A DNA stretch of 64,000 nucleotides, from NCBI GenBank assembly GCA_036513315.1, contig DATBZF010000065.1, positions 84,898-148,897 of the forward strand. Direction: 5' to 3'. Below the pieces are notes generated by a model. That model searched no databases. It was not told where the DNA came from and worked only from the letters and a program-made list of their open reading frames with translations. Source of the stretch: Roseiarcus sp036513315 (GTDB lineage Bacteria; Pseudomonadota; Alphaproteobacteria; Rhizobiales; Beijerinckiaceae). This document shows, piece after piece, positions 53,285 through 63,267 of the stretch (position 1 is the stretch's first letter; the number at the start of each line of letters is the position of its first letter). Both the position numbers and the translations under genes were made by a program.

Positions 53285-53382
53285 GGCCGGGCTTGTCCCG
53301 GCCGTCCACGCCGCCCTGTAGGTGCAAGATCTGAGCTGATAGTGCGCCGCCCGCCGCGTGGATGGCCGTGACAAGCACGGCC
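53285..53382. repeat. long imperfect inverted repeat between ada and ogt
   Basis: Arms 53285–53311 and 53356–53382 pair at 24 of 27 positions (GGCTTGTCCCGGCC type), separated by 44 bases. The rest of the 333-bp gap (53094–53426) has no gene. Sequences of this kind recur between genes in Rhizobiales; here it would separate the ada and ogt transcripts. Confidence 0.6.
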
Positions 53383-53426
53383 ATGACGGCGGAGGGGTTA
53401 TCGCGCGATGAGCCGGGAGCGTCCCC

Positions 53427-54533
<1,107 letters not shown>

Positions 54534-54601
54534 GAGAATACCTCTCGCGTCTATCTATGAGCGTCGACCCTAGCGGTAAAGCCCCGCGCCGATCGCTCCG
54601 C

Positions 54602-54621
54602 CTCTTGCTTTCGAATCGAAA
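54602..54621 (-). promoter_or_regulatory. Ada-box-like element upstream of ada
   Basis: CTCTTGCTTTCGAATCGAAA, 68 bp before the ada start, almost the same as the one before ogt. On the coding strand it includes GAAAGCAAGAG. The similarity extends about 15 bases towards the outer side (GCGCCG...CTCCG). Confidence 0.6.
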
Positions 54622-54686
54622 GACGCGGGCGGCGACGGCATCCTTGGCGCAAAGGGGCGCAAACCCATCATGTGTCGCTGGCGGTC

Positions 54687-55339
54687 TCACCAATTTGAGG
54701 GATAACCGAGCTCGCCGCCGAGCACGTGGAGAAACTGCCGCATGGTTTCAGTGCGCTGTCGCGCGATGCCCCGGCCGCTTTCCGTTTGCATGGCTTCGGA
54801 AAGACGAAGAAGCTTTACCGCGAAATGGTCGACAGGAACTGCCCGTCGTTCAGCTCGCGCGTCCTGGCGAACGGGTCGCCGCCGTCGAATAGCGCGGTAT
54901 CGAGCTTGCCGGCGATGAAGAAGGTGCGGGCGATGCCGATTGCGCCGAGCGAATCGATGCGGTCCGCATCCTGGAAGATGCGGGCGTCGGGCGTTTCGGG
55001 CGGAATGTTGGCTGCAAAGCTGTGGACAAGGATGATGTGCTGAATGGCTTCAATATCGGTCTCGCCGAAGCCGTTTTCGCGCAGGATCGGCGCCGCCGCC
55101 TCGGCCGACAGCATTGAGGCTCTGGCCCGGAGCGGCGAGTGCTTCGGCAGATTGACAATGTCGTGGAGATAGGCCGCGGCAATCAGATGGTCCGGGTTGC
55201 CTGCGGCTTCCTGTTCGGCGATCGTCAGCGCCAGGGCCTTCACGCGGCGCGAATGATGGAGCTCGTGACTGGCGTCATTGTCCGCGGAAAGCCTGAGAAA
55301 CGCCTTTTCCATTCTTCCCGTCAAAAGATCAAGATTCAT
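54687..55339 (-). pseudogene. HD-domain hydrolase gene with a frameshift
   Basis: Intact to residue 174: the HD motif is AAAYLHDIVNLPKHS and DADRIDSLG is the later metal-binding aspartate pair. The frame then ends early at 54815 with QFLSTISR. Reading one frame over from the same spot gives DHFAVKLLRLSEAMQTES, then ETMRQFLHVLGGEL, and a stop at 54687. This is the normal C-terminus of the family; restoring one base near 54830 gives a 217-residue protein. Either a genuine recent mutation or a sequencing error. The enzyme would be a metal-dependent phosphohydrolase. Confidence 0.8.
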
Positions 55340-55966
55340 AAACGCCTCACTGAAATTCGGGTCGGGGGCGATCGATCAATGGGGTTCCATCCCGAGGCGC
55401 ACTGCAGGTCGGATCGCCAAAACATCGGGCTATGCCGGAGGGACGCGATACCCGAGCACGGGGCGGACGGCGAGCTTGTGACCGGCGAAGCCGTCCGTGT
55501 CGGCGAGTCGCTCCTCGAGCGGCCCGGCCCCGGGCAAATCTAGCGATTCCCTCGCAAGCGACCACAAGATGTAGCGGCACGGATGAGACGCTTCATCTAA
55601 AATGCCGATCCTATGGTTAACGACTTCCTAGCCAAGCTTGCGTAAGGCTACATTGGGGTGATTCGGGCCTTCTTGGCGGAAGGAGCCCGAATCTACCGCG
55701 GGGCCGTTCGAGCTTTCTTTGACGCTCGCTCCGCGATTCGAGGGGGCCATTGCTTGCGTAGGAAACAGAGGCCGGATCGCGAGCGGCGACCAGAGCGGGG
55801 CGCAACCGTCCCCCTCCCCCATCGTGGGGGAGGAGAATCGCGTGGTCGCATCTCATCCCCTGCCGCGCTCCCTTGCGCGATCCTCGCCGCGCTTCTCGCC
55901 CCCTCGGACGCATCCGCCGCCATTTCGCTGCCGATTCTCTCGGGCGACCTGACCGGCGATCAGGAT
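55340..55966. other. repeat-rich non-coding region upstream of divL
   Basis: No gene accepted. It holds two strong hairpins: GATTCGGGCCTTC...GCCCGAATC at about 55660–55693, and the perfect CCTCCCCC-atcgt-GGGGGAGG at 55813–55833. The reading frame of divL stays open across the second half, but its translation is Arg/Pro-rich and unlike a protein. Confidence 0.5.
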
Positions 55967-58303
55967 ATGACCGGGCTCATCCTCACCATCCTGCTTCTGT
56001 TCGGCACGCTCACCGCGGTGCTGCATCTGCTCGGCCGCCGCGACTGGACGCGGCGCGAAAAGGCGCTCACCGCCGAACTCGCCCAGACCCATGCGCGCCT
56101 CGACCGCGCCAATCTGTTTCTGTCCACCGAACCGCAGATCGTCATCGCCTGGGGCGCCGCGGACAGCGAGCCGGATGTCGAAGGCGACTATTCGCTGGTC
56201 ACCGATGCGCCCTTGCCGCGCCGCGTGCTCGGCTTCGCTTCCTGGCTGGCGCCTGACCTCGCGCAAAAGATGGATCAGGCGGTCGAGAGGCTGCGCGAAC
56301 GCGGCGAGGGTTTTTCGGTGGCGGTCGCCAGCACGCGCGGGCGCCATTTCGAGATCGAAGGGCGCGCCGTCGCCGGCCGCGCGGTGATGCGCATCCGCGA
56401 CGTGTCGGGCGACCGCCTGCAATTGGTGCGACTGCGCGAAAGCCATACCGAACTCCTGAACGAGCTCGGCGCGATCCGCACCATGCTCGACGCGATCCCC
56501 CATCCCGTCTGGACGCGCGATATCGACGGGCGGCTCGCCTGGTCGAACGCCGCCTATGCGCGCGCCGTCGAGGCCAAGGACGCCATCGAGGTCGGCGCCC
56601 GCTCGCTCGAACTGTTCGACGGCGACGTGCGCGAGGCGGCCCATGCCGCGCGTATGGAAAAGGGCGTCTGGCGCCAGCGGGCCCCCGCCGTCGCCGCCGG
56701 CGCCCGCAAGATGTACGAAGTCGTCGAAGTCGAGAGCCCGAGCGGCGCCGGCGGCATGGCGAGCGACCTTTCCGAGACCATGGCTTTGCGCGCCGAGAGC
56801 GAACGGCAGATGAGTTCGCACGCCCGCACGCTCGATCAGCTCTCCACCGCGGTGGCGATTTTCGACCGCGCCAAGCGCCTCGTCTTCTACAACGCCGCCT
56901 ACCGGCAACTGTGGTCGCTCGACGCCGCCTTTCTCGACCAGCAGCCGACCGACGGCGAAGTGCTCGATCGCCTGCGCGCCAAGCGGCAATTGCCCGAGCA
57001 GGCCGATTTCCGCGGCTGGAAAGCCCAGCTCCAGCAGGCCTACCAGGCAATCGATTCGGCCGAATATGTCTGGTATCTACCCGACGGGCGCACCTTGCGC
57101 GCGGTCGCCAGCCCCAACACGCAAGGGGGCGTCACCTATCTCTTCGACGACGTCACCCTGCGCTTCAGCCTCGAATCGCAATTCAACGCACTGACGCGCG
57201 TGCAGGGCGAAACGCTCGACACTTTGAAAGAGGGCGTCGCGGTGTTCGGCATGGACGGGCGCCTGAAACTGATCAATCCGGCCTTCGCCAAGCTTTGGCG
57301 CTTCGAGCCCGCCGATGCCGAGGCCAAACCCCATATCGACGAAATGGCCAAATTCTGTGCGCCGTTGTTCGACGATACCTCCGTGTGGTCGGCGCTGCGC
57401 GCCGTCATCGTCGGGCTGCCGGAAGAGCGTAAGGGCTATGAGACGCGCATCGAGCGCAAGGACGGCCTGGTGCTCGATTGCGCGGCGATGCCGCTGCCCG
57501 ACGGGGCGACGCTGCTGACCTTCCTCGACGTGACGGCGGGCGTGCATGTCGAGCGCGTGCTGATGGAGCGCAACCAGGCGCTGGTCAGCGCCGAGAAGCT
57601 GCGCAACGATTTCGTCCATCACGTCTCCTATGAGTTGCGCACGCCGCTCACCAACATCATCGGCTTCGCGCAATTGCTCGCCGAAGGCGTCGTCGGCGAA
57701 CTCAACGAGAAACAGCTCGAATATGCCGGCTATGTCACCAAATCGTCGTCGGCTCTGCTCGCCATCATCAATGACATTCTCGATCTCGCCACCATCGACG
57801 CCGGCGCGCTCGAATTGCGGCTGGAGGAAGTCGATGTCGCCGAGGCGATGAAGGCGGCGGCCGAAGGCATCCAGGACCGGCTGACCGAATCGGCGATCGA
57901 ATTGCGCATCATCGCCACCGATGGCGTCGGCTCGTTGCGCGCCGACGGGCGGCGCGTTCGGCAAATCCTGTTCAACCTGCTGTCGAACGCGATCGGCTTT
58001 TCAGCGCCTGGCCAGACGGTGACGCTGGCGGCGATGCGGCGCGGCGACGAGATCGTTTTCAAGGTCTCCGATCGCGGGCGGGGCATTCCGCCCGAAGTGC
58101 TCGATCGCGTGTTCGAGCGCTTCGAAACCCATACGGTCGGCTCGCGTCATCGCGGCCTCGGCGTCGGCCTGTCGATCGTGCGCGCGCTGGTCGAATTGCA
58201 CGGCGGGCGGGTGCTGATCGATTCGGCGCCGAACGAGGGCACGACGGTGACCTGTATTTTCCCGGTCGCCGGCGCCGCCGCCCTGACCCAAGCGGTCGCC
58301 TGA
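55967..58303 (+). CDS. divL: DivL-type cell-cycle pseudo-kinase
   Basis: Encodes 778 residues. An N-terminal membrane helix (about 3–22) is followed by a coiled segment, several PAS-like sensor domains (about 160–520), a DHp helix and a HATPase domain (about 660–765; N-box LFNLLSNAIGF, G1 VSDRGRGIP, G2 RGLGVGLSIV). The H-box reads VHHVSYELRTPL, so the phospho-acceptor is tyrosine (Y555) instead of histidine, the hallmark of DivL, which controls the CckA–CtrA cell-cycle relay. Length is close to Caulobacter DivL (about 769). The ATG at 55967 was chosen because the frame upstream runs through hairpin repeats. It is followed by tsaE, as in related genomes. Confidence 0.88.
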   Translation: MTGLILTILLLFGTLTAVLHLLGRRDWTRREKALTAELAQTHARLDRANLFLSTEPQIVIAWGAADSEPDVEGDYSLVTDAPLPRRVLGFASWLAPDLAQKMDQAVERLRERGEGFSVAVASTRGRHFEIEGRAVAGRAVMRIRDVSGDRLQLVRLRESHTELLNELGAIRTMLDAIPHPVWTRDIDGRLAWSNAAYARAVEAKDAIEVGARSLELFDGDVREAAHAARMEKGVWRQRAPAVAAGARKMYEVVEVESPSGAGGMASDLSETMALRAESERQMSSHARTLDQLSTAVAIFDRAKRLVFYNAAYRQLWSLDAAFLDQQPTDGEVLDRLRAKRQLPEQADFRGWKAQLQQAYQAIDSAEYVWYLPDGRTLRAVASPNTQGGVTYLFDDVTLRFSLESQFNALTRVQGETLDTLKEGVAVFGMDGRLKLINPAFAKLWRFEPADAEAKPHIDEMAKFCAPLFDDTSVWSALRAVIVGLPEERKGYETRIERKDGLVLDCAAMPLPDGATLLTFLDVTAGVHVERVLMERNQALVSAEKLRNDFVHHVSYELRTPLTNIIGFAQLLAEGVVGELNEKQLEYAGYVTKSSSALLAIINDILDLATIDAGALELRLEEVDVAEAMKAAAEGIQDRLTESAIELRIIATDGVGSLRADGRRVRQILFNLLSNAIGFSAPGQTVTLAAMRRGDEIVFKVSDRGRGIPPEVLDRVFERFETHTVGSRHRGLGVGLSIVRALVELHGGRVLIDSAPNEGTTVTCIFPVAGAAALTQAVA

Positions 58304-58304
58304 A

Positions 58305-59861
58305 TTGGCGCCGCGGGGCATTGCGCAAGCGGGCTGGCGGATCGACTTGGCCGATGAGGCGGCGACCGCCGCCTTGGCGGCCTCTGTCGCCGAATGGATC
58401 GGGCCCGGCGATCTCATCGCTTTGTCGGGCGATCTCGGCGCGGCGAAGACGACCTTCGCCCGCGCGCTGATTCGCCGCCTGACCGACGATCCCGCACTCG
58501 AGGCGCCGAGCCCGACCTTTACGTTGATGCAGACCTATGACGGGCCGGGCTATCCGATCGTCCATGCCGATTTCTACCGCATCCGCCATCGCGATGAATT
58601 GTTCAACCTCGGCTGGGAAGAGGCGATCGAGGGCGCGCTGACCCTGGTCGAATGGCCGGACCGCGCCGGCGATTCTCTCAATCCCGACCGGCTCGAAATC
58701 GCCTTTGAGCTCGATACGGCGAGGAGCGCTCATTATCGCCGCGCAATCCTGACCGGCCATGGCGCCTGGGGGCCGCGCCTCGCGCGCACCCGCGCCATTG
58801 CCGCGATCCTCGATCGCGCCGGCTGGAGCGAGGCCATCCGGATATTCATGCAGGGCGACGCCTCGGTGCGCGCCTATGAGAAGCTCGTCAAGCCTTCCGG
58901 CGAGACGGCGATCCTGATGATCGCGCCGCCACGCCCTGATGGCCCGATCCTGCGCTACGGCAAGCCCTATGGCGCGATCGCCAAGCTCGCCGACGACATC
59001 AGGGCCTTCATCGCCATGGACGGCGCCCTGCGCGCGCAGGGCTTTTCAGCGCCGCGCATCATCGCCCATAACGTCGCCGACGGCCTGGCGATTCTGGAGG
59101 ACATCGGCGCGCATTATATCGCCGAGGCCGACGGCCCCAATCCGGTGCGCTACGCCGAGGCGGTCTCGCTGCTCGCCGAACTGCACGGACGGACGCTGCC
59201 GAGAGAATTGCCCGTCGACGACGGCGTTTACGCGATCCCGGTATATGACGCCGAGGCGATGCTGATCGAGGTCGAGCAGATCCTCGACTGGTATGCGCCT
59301 CATATCGCCAGGGCCGCGCCGGCCTCCGGCGCGCGCGCGCAATTCCACGCTTTGTGGCGCGAGGCGCTGGCGCCGATCCTCGCCCAGCCCGTCACCTGGA
59401 CGTTGCGCGATTTTCATTCGGTCAACCTGCATTGGCTCGCCGAGCGCGACGGGCTGAAGCGCCTCGGGCTGGTCGATTTCCAGGACAGCGTGCTCGGGCC
59501 GCCCGCCTATGATCTCGCCTCGCTGCTACAGGACGCGCGCGTCGACATATCGGACGAAATGGAGTTGCGGTTGATGGCCCATTACGCGCGCCGGCGCGCG
59601 AGCGCCGATCCCGCCTTTGACGCCGGCGCCTTCGCGGCCGCCTATGCTGTGATGGGGGCGCAGCGCGCCACCAAGATTCTCGGCATTTTCGCCCGGCTCG
59701 ACAAGCGCGACGGCAAGCCGCAATATCTCGCCCATCTGCCGCGCATCGAGCGTTATCTCGCCAAGAGCCTCTCCCATTCCTTGCTGCAACCGATCAAGCT
59801 CTGGTATCAGGCGCACCTGCCGCGCGCGCTCGGCGGCGAAATCCCTCCCGCCGAACCCTGA
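58305..59861 (+). CDS. tsaE: fused TsaE / sugar kinase (AmgK-like)
   Basis: Encodes 518 residues. Residues about 10–150 are TsaE, the ATPase of the tRNA threonylcarbamoyladenosine complex: P-loop GDLGAAKTTF (usually GAGKTT), then PSPTFTLMQTY and HADFYRI. Residues about 180–518 are an aminoglycoside-phosphotransferase-like kinase with DFHSVNLHW and DFQDSVLGPPAYDLASLL, resembling AmgK, which phosphorylates anomeric N-acetylmuramate in cell-wall recycling. The MurU-type gene directly downstream supports that. TTG start one base after the divL stop, so it is translationally coupled. Confidence 0.85.
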   Translation: MAPRGIAQAGWRIDLADEAATAALAASVAEWIGPGDLIALSGDLGAAKTTFARALIRRLTDDPALEAPSPTFTLMQTYDGPGYPIVHADFYRIRHRDELFNLGWEEAIEGALTLVEWPDRAGDSLNPDRLEIAFELDTARSAHYRRAILTGHGAWGPRLARTRAIAAILDRAGWSEAIRIFMQGDASVRAYEKLVKPSGETAILMIAPPRPDGPILRYGKPYGAIAKLADDIRAFIAMDGALRAQGFSAPRIIAHNVADGLAILEDIGAHYIAEADGPNPVRYAEAVSLLAELHGRTLPRELPVDDGVYAIPVYDAEAMLIEVEQILDWYAPHIARAAPASGARAQFHALWREALAPILAQPVTWTLRDFHSVNLHWLAERDGLKRLGLVDFQDSVLGPPAYDLASLLQDARVDISDEMELRLMAHYARRRASADPAFDAGAFAAAYAVMGAQRATKILGIFARLDKRDGKPQYLAHLPRIERYLAKSLSHSLLQPIKLWYQAHLPRALGGEIPPAEP

Positions 59862-59881
59862 CACCAGAACGAGATTGATCG

Positions 59882-60610
59882 ATGGCGTCGCCGGATATGC
59901 CGAAAACCGCCATGGTCTTCGCCGCGGGCCTGGGCGCGCGGATGCGCCCGATCACCGACGCGCTGCCCAAGCCGCTGGTAAAGGTCGCCGGCAAGGCGTT
60001 GATCGACCATTGTCTCGATCGTTTCGCCGAGGCCGGCGTCGAACGGGCGATCGTCAATGTCCATTGGCTCGCCGACCAGATCGAGGCGCATCTGGCCTTG
60101 CGCCGACGCCCGCGAATCGTCATCTCGGACGAGCGCTCCAGGCTGCTCGATCAGGGCGGCGGCATCAAACGCGCGCTGCCGCTGATCGGCGACGCGCCGT
60201 TCTTCCTGTGCAACACCGACGCGTTCTGGATCGAGGGGCCGCGCTCCAACCTGCGGCGCCTCGCCGCGGCGTTCGACGCCGAGCGGATGGACGCCATTTT
60301 GCTGGTCGCCTCTTCGGCGGGCGCGGTCGGCGTCGATTGGCCGGGCGATTTTTCCTTCGATGCTGAAGGGCGTCTCGCGCCGCGCGAGGACCGCCATGTC
60401 GCGCCCTTCGTCTATACCGGCGTCGGCATCATCAAGCCCGAGCTGTTCGCCGGCGAGACGAGGGATGTCTTCCGCCTCGCGCCGTTCTTCTTCGAGGCCG
60501 CGCGCAAGGGCCGCCTCTACGGCCAGCGTCTCGATGGGCTCTGGCTGCATGTCGGACGACCGGAGGCGATCGCTGAAGCTGAGCGCGCGATCGACCGCTC
60601 GACTCTGTAA
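59882..60610 (+). CDS. murU: MurU-type nucleotidyltransferase
   Basis: Encodes 242 residues. Sugar-phosphate nucleotidyltransferase fold: AMVFAAGLGARMRPITDALPKPLVKVAGK is the NTP-binding loop, followed by LLDQGGGIKRALP and LCNTDAFW, which hold the metal-site aspartate. MurU makes UDP-MurNAc from MurNAc-1-phosphate, the product of AmgK, so this gene completes the recycling pathway started by the kinase half of the preceding protein. It starts 20 bp after that gene. In many relatives the addAB genes follow; here a Crp/Fnr gene does. Confidence 0.85.
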   Translation: MASPDMPKTAMVFAAGLGARMRPITDALPKPLVKVAGKALIDHCLDRFAEAGVERAIVNVHWLADQIEAHLALRRRPRIVISDERSRLLDQGGGIKRALPLIGDAPFFLCNTDAFWIEGPRSNLRRLAAAFDAERMDAILLVASSAGAVGVDWPGDFSFDAEGRLAPREDRHVAPFVYTGVGIIKPELFAGETRDVFRLAPFFFEAARKGRLYGQRLDGLWLHVGRPEAIAEAERAIDRSTL

Positions 60611-60700
60611 GAGCGATCAGCGCGCAAACGCAGGTCAGGCCGCCGCCGGATTTGCCTCGGCGGCGAATTGGAGCCTTTATTAAAGCATGGGGACGGGCGA

Positions 60701-61381
60701 ATGACCCGCGATTCGGAATCTCTCGCGCATGCGCCGCTGTTCGCCTCGCTCGATGCGGCGGATGTGCGCGCGCTCGACGCGCGATGCATCTGGCGCCGGG
60801 TCATCGCGGGCGAATGGGTAATCGACGATCGAGCGGAAGGCGCGGATGTCTTTTTCGTGTTGAGCGGCCATGCGAGAGTCGTCATCGGCTCCGCAAATCG
60901 AAGAATCATCCTGCGCGACATTTATGACGGCGAATATTTCGGCGAACTCTCGGCGATCGATGGCCGACCACGATCAGCGGGCATCCTCGCCGTCACCGAT
61001 ACGGTCGTCGCCCGCATGCCGGCCGCGCTGTTTCGCGAGACGATCCACAAACATCCCAGCGTTTGCGATAACGTGCTGGCGACAATGGCGGCCGCGATTC
61101 GCGCGCTCAACAATCGCGCCAACGAACAGGCCAATCTCGACGTGCGCCAGCGTCTATGCGCCGAATTGCTGCGGCTCTCGCGCACCAACGCCGAGGGTCG
61201 CGTCATCGTCTCGCCGCCGCCGACGCATGCCGAACTTGCCGCGCGCATCAGCACCCATCGCGAGGCGGTGACGAAATTATTGAACGCGCTCGAACGCGAG
61301 AACGCGATTTCGCGCAGGCGCGGCGCGATCGCCCTCGATGACCCCCAGCGCTTGCGCGAAATCATCGCCGAGGAAAACTGA
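60701..61381 (+). CDS. Crp/Fnr-family transcriptional regulator
   Basis: Encodes 226 residues. The N-terminal cyclic-nucleotide-binding-like beta roll (about 15–135) has DGEYFGELSAIDGRPRSAG, the effector pocket region. The C-terminal winged helix (about 160–222) contains PTHAELAARISTHREAVTKLLNALERENAI. No Fnr-type cysteine cluster is present, so oxygen sensing by an iron–sulfur centre is unlikely; it may bind cyclic nucleotides. The start at ATG 60701 has GGGGA about seven bases upstream. Downstream 207 bp carry short CCAAA-type repeats and a hairpin. Confidence 0.86.
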   Translation: MTRDSESLAHAPLFASLDAADVRALDARCIWRRVIAGEWVIDDRAEGADVFFVLSGHARVVIGSANRRIILRDIYDGEYFGELSAIDGRPRSAGILAVTDTVVARMPAALFRETIHKHPSVCDNVLATMAAAIRALNNRANEQANLDVRQRLCAELLRLSRTNAEGRVIVSPPPTHAELAARISTHREAVTKLLNALERENAISRRRGAIALDDPQRLREIIAEEN

Positions 61382-61573
61382 CCCGCTTCGGATCAACGCA
61401 TTCCGCATTTTGGATTGACGCGGAACGAGAGCAAGCGTGGCCCCGGCTCCGCCACGCAATCAAAGGGGAAATTCCCTCGTTCCGCCAGCAAATCAACCAG
61501 TGAATCAAGCCTCTTTTGTCGCCTGAAGGACCCTGCGGGCTCCAAATAATTCCAAATATTGCCAAGGAATTCC

Positions 61574-61600
61574 AAACTGCGCCAAATTCTAGCGCAGTTT
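61574..61600. terminator. hairpin between convergent genes
   Basis: Perfect 9-bp arms AAACTGCGC and GCGCAGTTT with a 9-base loop, overlapping the stop codon of the minus-strand gene. The weak A/T ends on each side make a two-way terminator plausible. Just upstream is a tract with repeated CCAAA units (61541–61590). Confidence 0.55.
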
Positions 61601-61963
61601 CGCCGCCTCGCCAGGGTCGCTCGCCGGTTGATCGAGCAATCCGTAAGGCGGTTGACTCAATGCGTCACGAGGCGTGAACGCCATGCGATCCAGGATCCAC
61701 AGCGCTTTCACGCCGACCGCGCCCAAAGCAAGGATCAGAGCCACGAAGCCGAGCGCGACGACGCGATGGATCGCCGCCTCGATGTCCGTTTCGCTGCTCT
61801 GGGTAAAGGCTGAGCGGCCTTCGATGAGCGGGGCGGTCGGTTGCGCCGGCGCGTCGACGGCGACATGGGCCGCCTGATTGTTGAGAGGCATCGCAGCGGC
61901 GTTCGCCGCGCTGAGCCCGAGGAAAGCGGCTGCGATCGCAAAAAGAAATAGCCTGGGCACCAA
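61589..61963 (-). CDS. exported or membrane protein, unknown
   Basis: Encodes 124 residues. Signal peptide about 1–24 (ending AANAAA), a polar linker, and one membrane helix (about 67–90, VVALGFVALILALGAVGVKALWIL), followed by a Pro/Ala-rich tail. No family was recognised. TTG at 61963 or GTG at 61960 could start it; GGAG lies five or eight bases upstream. Convergent with the Crp/Fnr gene and divergent from the small exported protein at 62235. Confidence 0.55.
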   Translation of the reverse strand: MVPRLFLFAIAAAFLGLSAANAAAMPLNNQAAHVAVDAPAQPTAPLIEGRSAFTQSSETDIEAAIHRVVALGFVALILALGAVGVKALWILDRMAFTPRDALSQPPYGLLDQPASDPGEAAKLR

Positions 61964-62234
61964 TAAACTCCAAAAGTTCGCGCGGGCTCGCTCCGATTTG
62001 CGACGCTCTCCGCGCGTGCTCTACATGGGCGCGCATCGGCGACATCCATGTGGCGTTTCCCACAGTTCGGGTGGCGCGCGGCTGACATCGCGGAATTCAC
62101 AAGCGCGTGATGCGCGGCGCGATCGCGCAACGGCGGCGAATAAGCGTCGCACATGATGTGTTCACGACGCATCCGGCTTGGCGCCGGATTCATCCAAGCG
62201 AAACTTCACATCGCTCTGTTGAGGAGTTGTCACG

Positions 62235-62531
62235 ATGTCGCGGTACTTTACGCTCAACATTCCTTCGCTACGACGCGCCGCGCTGGTCAGCGCCATCGCT
62301 TTGGCGGCTGCCGCCGCTTTCGCCGTCAACATTTCGCCGGCCGCGGCGTTCGGCCACGGCGGCTTTCGCGCGCATGGCGGCTTTCACAACGGCTTCCATC
62401 ATCGGTTCTTCGCTTTTGGCGGACCTGGATATATCTCCGGCTATCCCTATGACGATTATGGCGTCGACGGCGGCTGCCTGCGCCGTGTATGGGGCCCCTA
62501 TGGCTGGCGGATGATCAACGTCTGCTATTGA
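62235..62531 (+). CDS. small exported Gly/His/aromatic-rich protein
   Basis: Encodes 98 residues. Signal peptide about 1–39 (ending SPAAAF). The mature part is rich in glycine, histidine, phenylalanine and tyrosine (FGHGGFRAHGGFHNGFHHRFF), ending in a conserved-looking CLRRVWGPYGWRMINVCY with two cysteines. Small exported proteins of this kind are common in Rhizobiales, and the His-rich part may bind metal. GAGGAG lies before the ATG. The function is unknown. Confidence 0.75.
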   Translation: MSRYFTLNIPSLRRAALVSAIALAAAAAFAVNISPAAAFGHGGFRAHGGFHNGFHHRFFAFGGPGYISGYPYDDYGVDGGCLRRVWGPYGWRMINVCY

Positions 62532-62701
62532 CCGCAGCGGCCGCGGAAAACACGGGATCGCTCTTCCCTGGCATAAGCGACGCCCGCGCGGGCTGTTGAA
62601 CTCTGCGCGGCGCTATGGTTCGCTGCGGCTGCGCTTCAATATAGCGGCGCCGCCGCCGCGGCCTGGTTTGTCGCAGCGATCGATGACATGGGAGAGAGTT
62701 C

Positions 62702-63214
62702 ATGCGCCGGCTGGCTTTTATCGGTGTGCTCGCGATCCTCGCCGTGATCGGCGCCGGCGTTTTCTTCTTCGGCGGCTTCTACAATGTCGGAGCGGCGGAT
62801 GAGGACCCTGGCGTCGTCAACTGGGCTCTGGCCAAGGTCCGAGTCGCCTCGATCGCCCGCCACGCCACCGACAAGCCGCGGGTTTCGCTCGACGATCCCG
62901 CCATCATCCAGGCCGGCGCCCGCGCCTATCTGGCCGCCGGCTGCGTCAATTGCCATGGCGCGCCCGGCGTGAACTGGCAGAAGTTTTCCGAAGGGATGCG
63001 GCCCTATCCGGCCGATCTCAAGGACGTCGCGAACGATGCGTCCTCGCTCGAGATATTCTTCGTGGTCAAGAACGGCATCAAATTCACCGGCATGCCGAGT
63101 TTCGGCTCGGAAGGCGTCAGCGACCAGGACATGTGGGCGATCACCGCCTTCGTCAAGAAATGGCCTGTCGTGTCGGACGCGGACTTCAAGGCATGGACGG
63201 CGGCGGCGAAATAG
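62702..63214 (+). CDS. membrane-anchored cytochrome c
   Basis: Encodes 170 residues. An N-terminal hydrophobic anchor or signal (about 3–24, no clear cleavage site) is followed by a class I cytochrome c domain: haem site CVNCH (81–85), distal methionine in FTGMPSFG, and the closing helix DMWAITAFVKKWPVV. It would carry electrons on the outer face of the membrane. GGGAGAG lies near the ATG. It lies alone between the His-rich protein and the porin fragment. Confidence 0.85.
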   Translation: MRRLAFIGVLAILAVIGAGVFFFGGFYNVGAADEDPGVVNWALAKVRVASIARHATDKPRVSLDDPAIIQAGARAYLAAGCVNCHGAPGVNWQKFSEGMRPYPADLKDVANDASSLEIFFVVKNGIKFTGMPSFGSEGVSDQDMWAITAFVKKWPVVSDADFKAWTAAAK

Positions 63215-63267
63215 TGCGGCGCGGCGCTTTGACGCCAGCCTTCACGACTGCTTCGAGCGCCCCATCA

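Noticed and set aside
55658..55966. 103-residue N-terminal extension of DivL
   Set aside because: It runs through two hairpin repeats and is Arg/Pro-rich; the protein without it has the normal DivL length.
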